Source of the DNA: an uncultured Lachnospiraceae bacterium
GTDB taxonomy: Bacteria > Bacillota > Clostridia > Lachnospirales > Lachnospiraceae
Direction: 5' to 3'
NCBI GenBank assembly: GCA_900539715.1
Contig: UQDA01000027.1
Span: 1 to 30,971 of the forward strand
DNA length: 30,971 bases
Shown here piece after piece: positions 14,040 through 21,215 of the stretch. The position numbers and the translations under genes are program-made. The first letter of the stretch is position 1. Each line of letters opens with the position of its first letter. The notes beneath the pieces are model-generated. The model saw only the letters and a list, made by a program, of their open reading frames with translations. It had not been told where the DNA came from and made no database searches.

Positions 14040-14111
14040 GCTGGAAAAGGGACTCGAACCCTCGACCTACTGATTACGAATCAGTTGCGCTACCAACTGC
14101 GCTATTCCAGC
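14040..14111 (-). tRNA. tRNA-Thr (anticodon CGU)
   Basis: On the minus strand the 72 nt fold into a complete cloverleaf. The acceptor stem is GCTGGAA/TTCCAGC, the D stem GCGC/GCGC, and the anticodon arm ACTGA-TTCGTAA-TCAGT with anticodon CGT reading ACG. The T arm is GAGGG-TTCGAGT-CCCTT. The 3' CCA is not encoded and must be added after transcription. It stands alone with its own promoter and terminator, not in a tRNA cluster. Confidence 0.96.
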
Positions 14112-14127
14112 GGACTCAACAATGAAT

Positions 14128-14156
14128 ATTATAACGGGTCTTATAGAATTTTGCAA
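14128..14156 (-). promoter_or_regulatory. Promoter of tRNA-Thr
   Basis: On the minus strand, TTGCAA (14156-14151) and TATAAT (14133-14128) have a 17-nt spacer, a strong promoter starting about ten bases before the mature tRNA 5' end. Confidence 0.8.
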
Positions 14157-14262
14157 GCACTTTTTTGAAAATTGAAAAAATAAATCAACAGTTCCGTACC
14201 TTGACAATGTCAGGTGATATGCAGTCTGCGGCCGGATGGATAAGCTGATACAAATAAATTAC

Positions 14263-14290
14263 TTGACAGCATTTGTGAATCGTGCATAAT
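14263..14290 (+). promoter_or_regulatory. Promoter of the aminotransferase gene
   Basis: A perfect TTGACA (14263-14268) and CATAAT (14285-14290) are separated by 16 nt. The rest of 14157-14262 shows only a short TGACAATGTCA palindrome (14202-14212) and no gene. Confidence 0.7.
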
Positions 14291-14354
14291 GAAATGAAGG
14301 GTTAATATAACAAATATAGGATATGTCTGCCCGGACACGAGGAAGGAGAAGGCA

Positions 14355-15641
14355 ATGACTGCTTACAAGAACAGAAGTAAAGAGGAACTGTTGAGGGAGA
14401 AGAGTCTGCTGGAGGCTCAGTACAGGGATTTTCAGGGAAAGGGATTAAAGCTTGATATGTCCCGCGGTAAACCGAGCGCAGCGCAGCTGGATCTTTCTAT
14501 GGGAATGATGGACGTTCTGGACTGCTTTACAGATTTAAAGTGCGAGGCGGGCATCGACTGCCGGAACTATGGCGTAATGGACGGGATACCGGAGGCAAAG
14601 CGCCTTTTAGGCGAGCTGATAGAGGTCCCGGCGGAAAACATCATTATTTACGGAAATTCCAGCCTGAATGTGATGTTTGATGTGGTGAGCCACGCTTATA
14701 CCCATGGCGTGATGGGGATGACACCGTGGTGTAAGCTTGACAAGGTAAAGTTCCTTTGCCCGGTTCCCGGTTACGACAGACATTTTTCGATAACAGAGTA
14801 TTTTGGCATTGAAATGATAAATGTTCCGATGACACCGGACGGTCCGGATATGGATATGGTGGAAGCGCTCGTAAGTGAGGATGAGGCGATCAAGGGCATC
14901 TGGTGTGTACCGAAGTACTCTAATCCTCAGGGTTATACTTATTCAGATGAGACTGTCAGGAGATTTGCAGCGCTTAAGCCTGCAGCAAAGGACTTCCGCA
15001 TTTTCTGGGATAATGCCTATAATGTGCATCATCTTTACGGCGAGCCTCAGGATGTGATACTGGAGCTTTTAGCCGAGTGTGAAAAAGCGGGCAATCCGGA
15101 TATGGTTTATAAATTCAGCTCTACGAGCAAGATAAGCTTTCCCGGCTCCGGTGTAGCTGCAATTTCTGCATCCAAGGCAAACCTGGACGACCTGAGAACA
15201 CAGCTTACCATTCAGACAATAGGCCACGATAAATTGAATCAGCTCAGGCATGTGAGATATTTTAAAAATATCAGAGGAATAGAGAAACAGATGGAAAAGC
15301 ACGCAGACATCATGCGCCCGAAGTTTGAGGCGGTGCTGGACATTCTGGAGAGGGAACTGGGTGGACTTGAGGTCGGAACATGGACGAAGCCGCATGGAGG
15401 ATATTTTATTTCCTTTGATGCAATGGAGGGCTGTGCAAAGGCTATCGTGGCAAAGGCAAAGGATGCGGGAGTCGTGATGACCGGCGCTGGCGCCACCTAT
15501 CCTTATAAAAAGGACCCCCATGATTCCAATATCCGTATCGCTCCTTCATTCCCGCCGATAGATGAGCTGATTCAGGCGACGGAGCTGTTTGTGCTGTGCG
15601 TAAAGCTTGTGAGCGTGGATAAACTGCTGGAGAAGTATTGA
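14355..15641 (+). CDS. PLP-dependent aspartate-type aminotransferase, class Ic (PF12897-like)
   Basis: Fold-type I aminotransferase, 428 residues, full length. Landmarks include MSRGKPSAAQLDLS near the N terminus, YGNSSLNVMFD (phosphate-binding region), the NPQG motif (YSNPQGYTYSDE), the PLP-site Asp and Tyr in FWDNAYNVHH, the Schiff-base lysine Lys259 in SSTSKISFPG, and a C-terminal substrate-binding Arg in IRIAPSFPP. This set fits the class Ic aspartate aminotransferases rather than classical AspC, so oxaloacetate/aspartate exchange is likely but not certain. GGAAGGAGAAGG precedes the ATG. The ThrE-like pair follows after 23 nt and probably shares the transcript, placing an amino-acid converting enzyme beside an amino-acid exporter. 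Confidence 0.9.
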   Translation: MTAYKNRSKEELLREKSLLEAQYRDFQGKGLKLDMSRGKPSAAQLDLSMGMMDVLDCFTDLKCEAGIDCRNYGVMDGIPEAKRLLGELIEVPAENIIIYGNSSLNVMFDVVSHAYTHGVMGMTPWCKLDKVKFLCPVPGYDRHFSITEYFGIEMINVPMTPDGPDMDMVEALVSEDEAIKGIWCVPKYSNPQGYTYSDETVRRFAALKPAAKDFRIFWDNAYNVHHLYGEPQDVILELLAECEKAGNPDMVYKFSSTSKISFPGSGVAAISASKANLDDLRTQLTIQTIGHDKLNQLRHVRYFKNIRGIEKQMEKHADIMRPKFEAVLDILERELGGLEVGTWTKPHGGYFISFDAMEGCAKAIVAKAKDAGVVMTGAGATYPYKKDPHDSNIRIAPSFPPIDELIQATELFVLCVKLVSVDKLLEKY

Positions 15642-15664
15642 GATCAGGCTGAGGGAGGTATAAG

Positions 15665-16450
15665 GTGGAGGCAGAACGGATCGATCAGCGCGAGGTGCTG
15701 GATGCCGCGATGGAAGCGGGACATATTTTGCTGGAGAACGGCGCGGAAATCTTTCGGGTGGAGGAGACCATCGACCGAATCTGCCGCCATTTCGGGGTAG
15801 AATCAGAAAATGCCTTCGTTCTGAGCAATGGGATTTTTCTGACGGCGGGAAGCGATAAAGAAAAAAGGTTTGCCAGAGTGGAGCATATCCCGGTACGGGG
15901 CGCGCAGCTTCACAGAGTGGCGGCCGTCAATCAGCTTTCCCGAGAGATAGAGGAGGGAAAATATAACATCCCGGAAATCCGGAAGCGATTATCGGAGATA
16001 CGGACTGCTCCGGGAAAGTCAAAGCGGATGCGGGTGTTTATGTCAGGGCTTGGGAGCGGATGCTTTTGCCCGATGTTCGGCGGAAATCCGGCGGATTGTC
16101 TCGCAGCATTTGGGATAGGCATCATATTGTATCTGTATCTGCTCCGGGTTGGAGGCCGCTGTTCCAAAATTGTGGAAAATATAGGCGGAGGTATCGTTAT
16201 CACGGTGCTCGGTCTGTTTTTGATACGCCTTCCCTTTGAAATGAACATAAGTCATATCATCAGCGGGGCTATCATGCCGCTTGTGCCGGGGCTGGCATTT
16301 ACAAACGGAATACGGGATATCGCGGACGGAGATTATATCTCGGGTACAGTGCGGATGATAGATGCTCTGCTCGTGTTTTTGTCTATTGCGGCGGGTGTGG
16401 GCTTTGTTATCAGCGTATATCATCATCTGACGGGAGGGGCAATGCTGTGA
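15665..16450 (+). CDS. ThrE-like threonine/serine exporter, N-terminal half (DUF1212/PF06738)
   Basis: The 261 residues contain a cytoplasmic N-terminal domain (about 1-115; LENGAEIFRVEETIDRI is typical) and then about five membrane helices. In Corynebacterium ThrE both halves are one protein that exports threonine and serine. Here, as in many Firmicutes, the C-terminal half is a separate gene that overlaps by 4 nt. The start is GTG, with GGGAGGT just upstream; no in-frame ATG gives a complete N terminus. Substrate is inferred from the family only. Confidence 0.87.
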   Translation: MEAERIDQREVLDAAMEAGHILLENGAEIFRVEETIDRICRHFGVESENAFVLSNGIFLTAGSDKEKRFARVEHIPVRGAQLHRVAAVNQLSREIEEGKYNIPEIRKRLSEIRTAPGKSKRMRVFMSGLGSGCFCPMFGGNPADCLAAFGIGIILYLYLLRVGGRCSKIVENIGGGIVITVLGLFLIRLPFEMNISHIISGAIMPLVPGLAFTNGIRDIADGDYISGTVRMIDALLVFLSIAAGVGFVISVYHHLTGGAML

Positions 16451-16914
16451 CGGCTTTGATGAAGGTATTAGCGGCGGGCATTGGTACGGTAGCGTTCGGC
16501 GCATTGTTTGGCGTTGCTGCACAATATTATCTGTATTGCGGTCTGATAGGCAGCGCAGGCTGGGCTGTTTACGTGGGATTGTGGGAAACGATGCATTTCT
16601 GGTCGGAGCCGACGGTAGTATTTCTGGCAACGGTGCTTGTTATCCTGCTATCTCGTTTTTTTGCGGTGCGTAAACGCTGTCCTGTGACGATATTTCTGAT
16701 CAGCGGGATTTTGCCGCTCGTACCGGGAGCCGGGATTTATTGGACGGCTTATTATCTTGTGACGAATCAGCTGGATCTGGCGCTGTCGAAAGGATTTCTT
16801 GCGGTAAAAGTGGCAGTTGCCATTGTGTTGGGTATCGTCTTTGTATTTGAGATACCGCAGCGCTTTTTTAAAAAAGGCGGATTGGGAAAAAAGCGTGAAA
16901 GAAACATAGTGTAA
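16447..16914 (+). CDS. ThrE-like exporter, C-terminal half (DUF3815/PF12821)
   Basis: A hydrophobic protein of 155 residues with four to five predicted membrane helices, including the LIPLVPGAG-like turn (GILPLVPGAGIYW) conserved in this half. It begins with GTG in a GTGA overlap with the preceding gene, so the halves are translationally coupled and probably form one exporter. It ends with a basic tail (KKGGLGKKRERN). A strong terminator begins at the stop codon. Confidence 0.87.
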   Translation: MTALMKVLAAGIGTVAFGALFGVAAQYYLYCGLIGSAGWAVYVGLWETMHFWSEPTVVFLATVLVILLSRFFAVRKRCPVTIFLISGILPLVPGAGIYWTAYYLVTNQLDLALSKGFLAVKVAVAIVLGIVFVFEIPQRFFKKGGLGKKRERNIV

Positions 16915-16939
16915 AAATAAGCCATCCGGCTTATTTTTT
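16913..16939 (+). terminator. Terminator after the ThrE-like pair
   Basis: AAAAATAAGCC and GGCTTATTTTTT form a perfect stem around ATCC and end in a T-run. The A-run on the left overlaps the stop codon. Confidence 0.9.
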
Positions 16940-16941
16940 AC

Positions 16942-16976
16942 AAGGCTGTTTGTGCCGGAGCGTCACAAACAGCCTT
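16942..16976. repeat. Second perfect hairpin, 13-bp stem
   Basis: AAGGCTGTTTGTG (16942-16954) pairs perfectly with CACAAACAGCCTT (16964-16976). It follows the terminator by 2 nt and precedes the next gene by about 46 nt. The 3' side reads TTTGTGG, a poor T-tract, so it may be a backup terminator or an mRNA 5' stem. Confidence 0.7.
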
Positions 16977-17022
16977 TGTGGCATACCTCAAATTAGTTGT
17001 ACGCTCCGGATTGGAGATTAAG

Positions 17023-17196
17023 ATGACAAATTGTGAAGCATGTGCATATTTTACTTATGATGAAGATTATGAATGTTATGTGTGCGAGATGGACCTGGAT
17101 GAGGATGAAATGGTGCGCTTTTTGAGCAGCAGCTTTGATGCGTGTCCTTATTATCAGCCGGGAGACGAGTATCGGATCGTGCGTCATCAGATGTAA
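17023..17196 (+). CDS. Four-cysteine mini-protein, DUF6472-like (57 aa)
   Basis: A very acidic 57-residue protein with two CxxC pairs (Cys4/Cys7 and Cys18/Cys21), a fifth cysteine (Cys41) and a C-terminal YRIVRHQM. I recall closely similar small proteins in Lachnospiraceae filed as DUF6472, of unknown function. The paired cysteines suggest a zinc-ribbon or other metal-binding knuckle; this is inference. The frame is open upstream to a GTG at 16978, but that would start at the end of a hairpin. The ATG at 17023 has GGAG 6 nt upstream and begins the conserved part. No clear promoter is seen. Confidence 0.78.
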   Translation: MTNCEACAYFTYDEDYECYVCEMDLDEDEMVRFLSSSFDACPYYQPGDEYRIVRHQM

Positions 17197-17266
17197 AGAT
17201 AATATCTGAAATTTTTGTAAAATAAGCCTCAGATTTTTAAAGCTTTTATAAACTGTATTGAAGCGC

Positions 17267-17296
17267 TTGACGGATGTACAGCAGCCGTGCTAAGAT
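17267..17296 (+). promoter_or_regulatory. Putative promoter of the coiled-coil protein gene
   Basis: TTGACG (17267-17272) and TAAGAT (17291-17296) are spaced 18 nt apart. The predicted start near 17303 leaves a leader of about 350 nt. Confidence 0.55.
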
Positions 17297-17302
17297 GCAG
17301 AC

Positions 17303-17655
17303 ATATCTTAAATTCTTATTTGAATACCGCCTTTCTAACGGGGCGGTCATTTTGTCCATGACGGCGGAAGTTCGCAGAAGGAGCTTTTGCCGGGCAGCTC
17401 AGAGATTCAGAAGACGTCTAGAGAATCCCTTATCATTACAAGTTATAACAGCATATCGGCAGGGTGCGCCGCAATCTTGGGCGGAAAGCATCAGACGGGA
17501 GGGCTATGCGCAGTCAGAGAGCCTGCAGACGTGAGAACAGGGCGAGGGATAGACCAAAAGAAGCCTTTTTTTCTGCACGTCGTTTCGTCCGGCAGTTTCA
17601 GGCCGATGTTCTTTCGGCAAAGTCGGACTTTGGGAAATGGGAGGAGGAATGTCCC
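17303..17655 (+). promoter_or_regulatory. Long 5' leader of unknown class
   Basis: About 350 nt separate the putative promoter from the coding start. A stem ACCGCC/GGCGGT (17326-17347) followed by CATTTTG lies near its start, and GCCGA/TCGGC plus AAAGT/ACTTT stems lie near its end. More than one frame is open over parts of it, but none has a recognisable product or a good ribosome-binding site. I could not match it to a cyclic-di-GMP, cyclic-di-AMP, SAM, cobalamin or T-box leader. Confidence 0.4.
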
Positions 17656-19761
17656 ATGAAATCTACAGAACACAAAAAAATCTTCCGTGCTGATACGGAA
17701 AAAGAAAACAAAAGGCAGTCAGATCAATCAGAAAAGAGGAAAATGATAGCGATATGCGCGGCGGCAGCAGCTATAGCGGTCATTTTATCAGGTGTCGGGA
17801 TAGGTTATTCCGTTCGGAGGGCGAGCGAAGAGAATTCCTTGTCTTTTTCAGAAATGGAAAACAGCGTGAAAGATCAGATGCAGGAAGAGATGAAAAATGC
17901 AGCCTCTTATCTGGAAAAGCTGGACGAGAGTATCTCCGGAAACAGGGATAGGTTAAATGAAGTAAATGAGCGGCTGACGAAGAAGGAAGAGGCTTTTCTG
18001 GAATCGGAAACCTGGCGTGAGCAGCTCGAAAAAAATACATCCGGCATGACGGACCGCGTGACTCAGCTGGAGAAGATAACGCACACAAAGGTCAATGAAA
18101 TAGAGACGGATATGGAGAGCGTCCACGCAGATATACAGGCGACACTGGAACAGATTTCTAAGGTGGCAGAAAGTCTGGAAGAACAAAAGGAGCAGGGGGC
18201 GAAAGAACATGGTCAGTCGGTTGAGGAGATAAACTGTGTGAACCAGTCTGTGCAGGAAATAGACCGGTCGGTGGAAAATATTGAAAATAAGCTGACTGAT
18301 TCCTATGCAGGTTTAAAGGAACTGATAGAAAAACTGAGGACAGAGGAAAATAAAAATCATGAATCGCAAAAGGCAGACGGACAGGAAATTCTGAAAAATC
18401 AGGAGGAATTGAAAAAAGAATACCAGCTTCTTGTAAAAAATCTGTCCGATGTGGAGGGAAGCTTAAAGACCATTCTGGAGACGGATATGACGCAGATTTC
18501 AAAGGCGTTTTCAGATATGGCTTCAAGTTTTCAGGTAAAGGTCGATCAGCTGGGAAGTCTGTTGGAGACGCGGATGGACCGGATGGACGCGGGGATTATT
18601 GGTATTGATGAAGATTTAAGCGGGCTGGATCAGAGCATCGGAGGTCTGGATCAGAATATCAATGGTCTGGACCGGAATATCAGCAGCCTGGATCAGAATG
18701 TCAGTCAGAATCTGGCGGGTGTTACGGACAGGCTGGGGGAGCTGAACGTAGGGGTTCAGAACAGTCTTACGCTTTTGGAGCAGAATTTTGCAAAACATAT
18801 GAATGAACTTAGCCAGATGTCAGGCGAGGGGACAGGGGCACTCAAGGCGTATATGAGTGAGCTGAATGAGGCATTGAAACAAAATCTGAATCAGGTTTTT
18901 ACATCTGTGAGTAATGGCAAGACCGGTCTGGCATCCGCATTGCTCACAAAAGGGGTTTCTGCAGATGATGATGCGACATTTGCAGAACTGAAGGATGCTG
19001 TTTTGAGGATTCCGCAGAAGCTGGTCATCGGTGTGCAGGAAGTTCCGGGTACGATCACATATCATTATCACTATCATGCGGATGCTTCGGGGGAAAATCC
19101 GCATACGGAAACCGGTCCGGTACAGGGAGGGTGCTATACGGTTCCGAAGCATCATGTACATAGCGAGGATGCGGGCTGCTATACGATAAGAAGATACCAT
19201 GAACATAATGACAGCTGCCCGGGACATTCGGTGTGGGTGGACTGGGTCCCGAATCAGGAGCCCTACTGGGGCTGGGTATATGAGTGTAACGACCAGCCGA
19301 TAAACGCGGCGGAAAAGGTGTTGAGCTGTTCGAAATCTACAGCAACAATAGATTATTATGGAGTATCCTGCGGCTGGGTGGATGGACAGATTACCGGGGC
19401 GGAAATCATATACGATAAAGACGAAGTAAAAAGGCGGGCTGAGGAGGCAACAAAGAATGCGGCGCAGCCTGTGGAGGAAGAGCGGCTGCCGGAAGAAAGC
19501 GTAGAGACGCTGCATCCGGAAGGGAGTCTTCCCTTTGCACCACCGGGAGACATCGGACATCCGGAAAACGGTGTGGAAACAGAGCCGGAAGTCGGTGTGG
19601 AAACAGAGCCGGAAGCTGGTGTGGAAACAGAGCCGGAAGCTGGTGTGGAAACAGAGCCGGAAGCCGGAACAGAAACGGAGCCGGAAGCCGGAACAGAAAC
19701 AGAGCCGGAAGGCAGTGTGGAATCGAAGCCGGAAAGCAGCACGGAGACCGGGACAGAGTGA
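17656..19761 (+). CDS. Membrane-anchored coiled-coil surface protein with His/Cys-rich module and Glu-Pro repeats
   Basis: The 701 residues have a basic N-terminal tail, one membrane helix (about 30-52, IAICAAAAAIAVILSGVGIG) and a long Glu/Gln/Lys-rich coiled coil (about 60-450). Within the coil are five exact 7-residue repeats of the form GLDQNIN (316-350). Next comes a module (466-580) with YHYHYH at 469-474, HHVH and HEH clusters, six cysteines (493, 508, 521, 544, 558, 572) and many tryptophans. The protein ends in seven or eight octapeptides of the type GVETEPEA. By the positive-inside rule the bulk should face outward. There is no LPXTG signal. The ATG follows GGGAGGAGG; longer upstream reading is non-coding leader. 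I recall His-x-His/GCYT modules in Lachnospiraceae proteins, but no function is established. Metal binding is inference. Confidence 0.85.
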   Translation: MKSTEHKKIFRADTEKENKRQSDQSEKRKMIAICAAAAAIAVILSGVGIGYSVRRASEENSLSFSEMENSVKDQMQEEMKNAASYLEKLDESISGNRDRLNEVNERLTKKEEAFLESETWREQLEKNTSGMTDRVTQLEKITHTKVNEIETDMESVHADIQATLEQISKVAESLEEQKEQGAKEHGQSVEEINCVNQSVQEIDRSVENIENKLTDSYAGLKELIEKLRTEENKNHESQKADGQEILKNQEELKKEYQLLVKNLSDVEGSLKTILETDMTQISKAFSDMASSFQVKVDQLGSLLETRMDRMDAGIIGIDEDLSGLDQSIGGLDQNINGLDRNISSLDQNVSQNLAGVTDRLGELNVGVQNSLTLLEQNFAKHMNELSQMSGEGTGALKAYMSELNEALKQNLNQVFTSVSNGKTGLASALLTKGVSADDDATFAELKDAVLRIPQKLVIGVQEVPGTITYHYHYHADASGENPHTETGPVQGGCYTVPKHHVHSEDAGCYTIRRYHEHNDSCPGHSVWVDWVPNQEPYWGWVYECNDQPINAAEKVLSCSKSTATIDYYGVSCGWVDGQITGAEIIYDKDEVKRRAEEATKNAAQPVEEERLPEESVETLHPEGSLPFAPPGDIGHPENGVETEPEVGVETEPEAGVETEPEAGVETEPEAGTETEPEAGTETEPEGSVESKPESSTETGTE
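19570..19761 (+). repeat. 24-bp tandem repeat encoding Glu-Pro octapeptides
   Basis: Units start every 24 nt from 19570, the core being GGTGTGGAAACAGAGCCGGA plus four bases. Copies 1-4 are nearly identical, copies 5-6 change GTG to ACA, and copies 7-8 have drifted. The length keeps the frame, so copy number could vary without breaking the protein. Confidence 0.93.
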
Positions 19762-19900
19762 GAGAAAGCCGTTTCCGATGGACTGACGGGGCATAACAAA
19801 TATATTATGTTTTTATAAAAATTGCCACAGGGAATTGCGCAACGACTCCCTTTCTGATAAAGTAGAGATTAAAGCTAAGATAAGGGAGAACAAAAGTACG

Positions 19901-21157
19901 ATGGGAAGTACAACGGTAATGTTGATCATTATTATTGCGTGTGTGATTCTGTCAGGATTTTTTTCGGCAACGGAAACGGCATTTTCTTCTATAAACCGGG
20001 TGCGTCTGAAAAATCAGGCAGAAAAAGGAGATAAGCGGGCAGAGCAGGTGCTGCGTCTGGCAGAAGATTATGACAGTCTGCTCTCAACGATTCTGGTAGG
20101 AAATAATATTGTGAATATCGGATGCACGTCTCTGGCGACGATTTTATTCGTGAAGCTTCTGGGCGAAGAAGCGGGGGCGGGTGTGTCTACTCTTGTTACT
20201 ACAGTGGTAGTGCTGATATTTGGCGAGATTTCACCAAAGAGTATCGCAAAAGAATCGCCGGAAGCATTTGCGCGTTTTGCAGCTCCGGTCATCAGTGGTC
20301 TGTGCATGGTGCTGACTCCGGTCAACTGGCTGTTCGGTCAGTGGAAAAAGCTTTTATCCCGCGTGTTTAAAACATCTGGTGATCAGAAGATAACACAGGA
20401 GGAGCTGGTTACTATCGTGGAGGAGGCGCAGCAGGAGGGCAGTATCGACAGTGATGAAGGAACGCTCCTGCGCAGCGCGCTGAATTTCCATGATCTGGAA
20501 GTTGGAGATATCCTTACTCCACGTATTGATGTGGAGGGAATTTCAGTGGACAGTACACAGGATGAGGCCGCGCAGATTTTTGCGGACACGGGATTTTCAC
20601 GTTTGCCCGTTTATGAGGAATCGCTGGATCATATCGTCGGAATACTGTACCACAAAGATTTCTTTAATCAGATTTATGGTACGGGAGAAAATATCCGCAG
20701 TGTAATACGTCCGGTGGTGTTTGTAACGGAAAGTCAGAAGATTGATGATCTGATGCAGGAGCTAAAGAAGAGAAAGCTTCATATTGCAGTTGTGCTGGAT
20801 GAGTTCGGAGGAACTGTTGGAATCGTGACTCTGGAGGATATTCTGGAAGAGCTTGTAGGAGAAATCTGGGACGAACATGATGAGGTCGTTCAGTCTATTG
20901 AACAGATATCCGAACGGGAATACAAAATCAGCGGCAGGGCGAGCGTGAAAAAGCTGTTTGAGCTTTTGGATGCAAATCCGGATACAGAGGTATCGACTGT
21001 GGGCGGCTGGGTCATGGAGCAGCTGAAACGGATTCCGGTTGAAGGAGATTCCTTTGAGTACGAAGGGGCGAAGATAATCGTCCTGGAAATGGATGAGAAG
21101 CGGATAGAGCTGATACGATTGATACTTCCGGAAGAAATCCGGGAAGAGGAAGAATGA
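19901..21157 (+). CDS. CNNM/CorC-type membrane protein with CBS pair (hemolysin family)
   Basis: The 418 residues comprise an N-terminal DUF21/CNNM domain (about 1-190; it has GFFSATETAFSS, LVGNNIVNI and GEISPKS), two CBS domains (about 210-330; DILTPRIDVEGIS, then LHIAVVLDEFGGTVGIVTLEDILEE split over two strands), and a C-terminal CorC_HlyC transporter-associated domain. Family members are implicated in magnesium or cobalt efflux; the hemolysin label is historical. The ATG at 19901 follows AAGGGAGAA. The frame is open upstream to a TTG at 19835, but that extension is hydrophilic and lacks a ribosome-binding site. A weak promoter (CTGACG, 17 nt, TATGTT) may lie at about 19783-19811. Confidence 0.92.
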   Translation: MGSTTVMLIIIIACVILSGFFSATETAFSSINRVRLKNQAEKGDKRAEQVLRLAEDYDSLLSTILVGNNIVNIGCTSLATILFVKLLGEEAGAGVSTLVTTVVVLIFGEISPKSIAKESPEAFARFAAPVISGLCMVLTPVNWLFGQWKKLLSRVFKTSGDQKITQEELVTIVEEAQQEGSIDSDEGTLLRSALNFHDLEVGDILTPRIDVEGISVDSTQDEAAQIFADTGFSRLPVYEESLDHIVGILYHKDFFNQIYGTGENIRSVIRPVVFVTESQKIDDLMQELKKRKLHIAVVLDEFGGTVGIVTLEDILEELVGEIWDEHDEVVQSIEQISEREYKISGRASVKKLFELLDANPDTEVSTVGGWVMEQLKRIPVEGDSFEYEGAKIIVLEMDEKRIELIRLILPEEIREEEE

Positions 21158-21158
21158 T

Positions 21159-21193
21159 AAAAGGGGTTGCCGCTGATGCGTCAACCCCTTTTT
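21159..21193. terminator. Bidirectional terminator between the CNNM gene and the purine permease
   Basis: AAAAGGGGTTG (21159-21169) pairs with CAACCCCTTTT (21182-21192), with a T5 end on the plus strand. On the minus strand the U-tract is T4, so it probably ends both converging genes. Confidence 0.85.
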
Positions 21194-21215
21194 GTAAACT
21201 GTCAGATGGACAGCG

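Noticed and set aside
17464..17655. N-terminal extension of the coiled-coil protein to 765 residues
   Set aside because: The extension is Arg-rich without a family pattern, lacks a ribosome-binding site and overlaps the leader. The ATG at 17656 has GGGAGGAGG upstream and places the membrane helix normally.
17326..17655. T-box, SRP RNA, RNase P RNA or cyclic-di-GMP riboswitch in the long leader
   Set aside because: Short likenesses (for example AGGGTGCGCCGC) do not extend to the required conserved cores.
17274..17659. Two short open frames in the leader of the coiled-coil gene
   Set aside because: They overlap each other in different frames, have unlikely composition and no ribosome-binding sites, so I treat them as chance.
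19570..19761. Tandem repeat as a CRISPR array
   Set aside because: The units are contiguous with no spacers, are in frame with a coding sequence and have no cas genes nearby.
19356..19799. Minus-strand ORF of 147 codons with Ser/Pro repeats
   Set aside because: It mirrors the Glu-Pro tandem repeat of the real gene; the repeat keeps all frames open.
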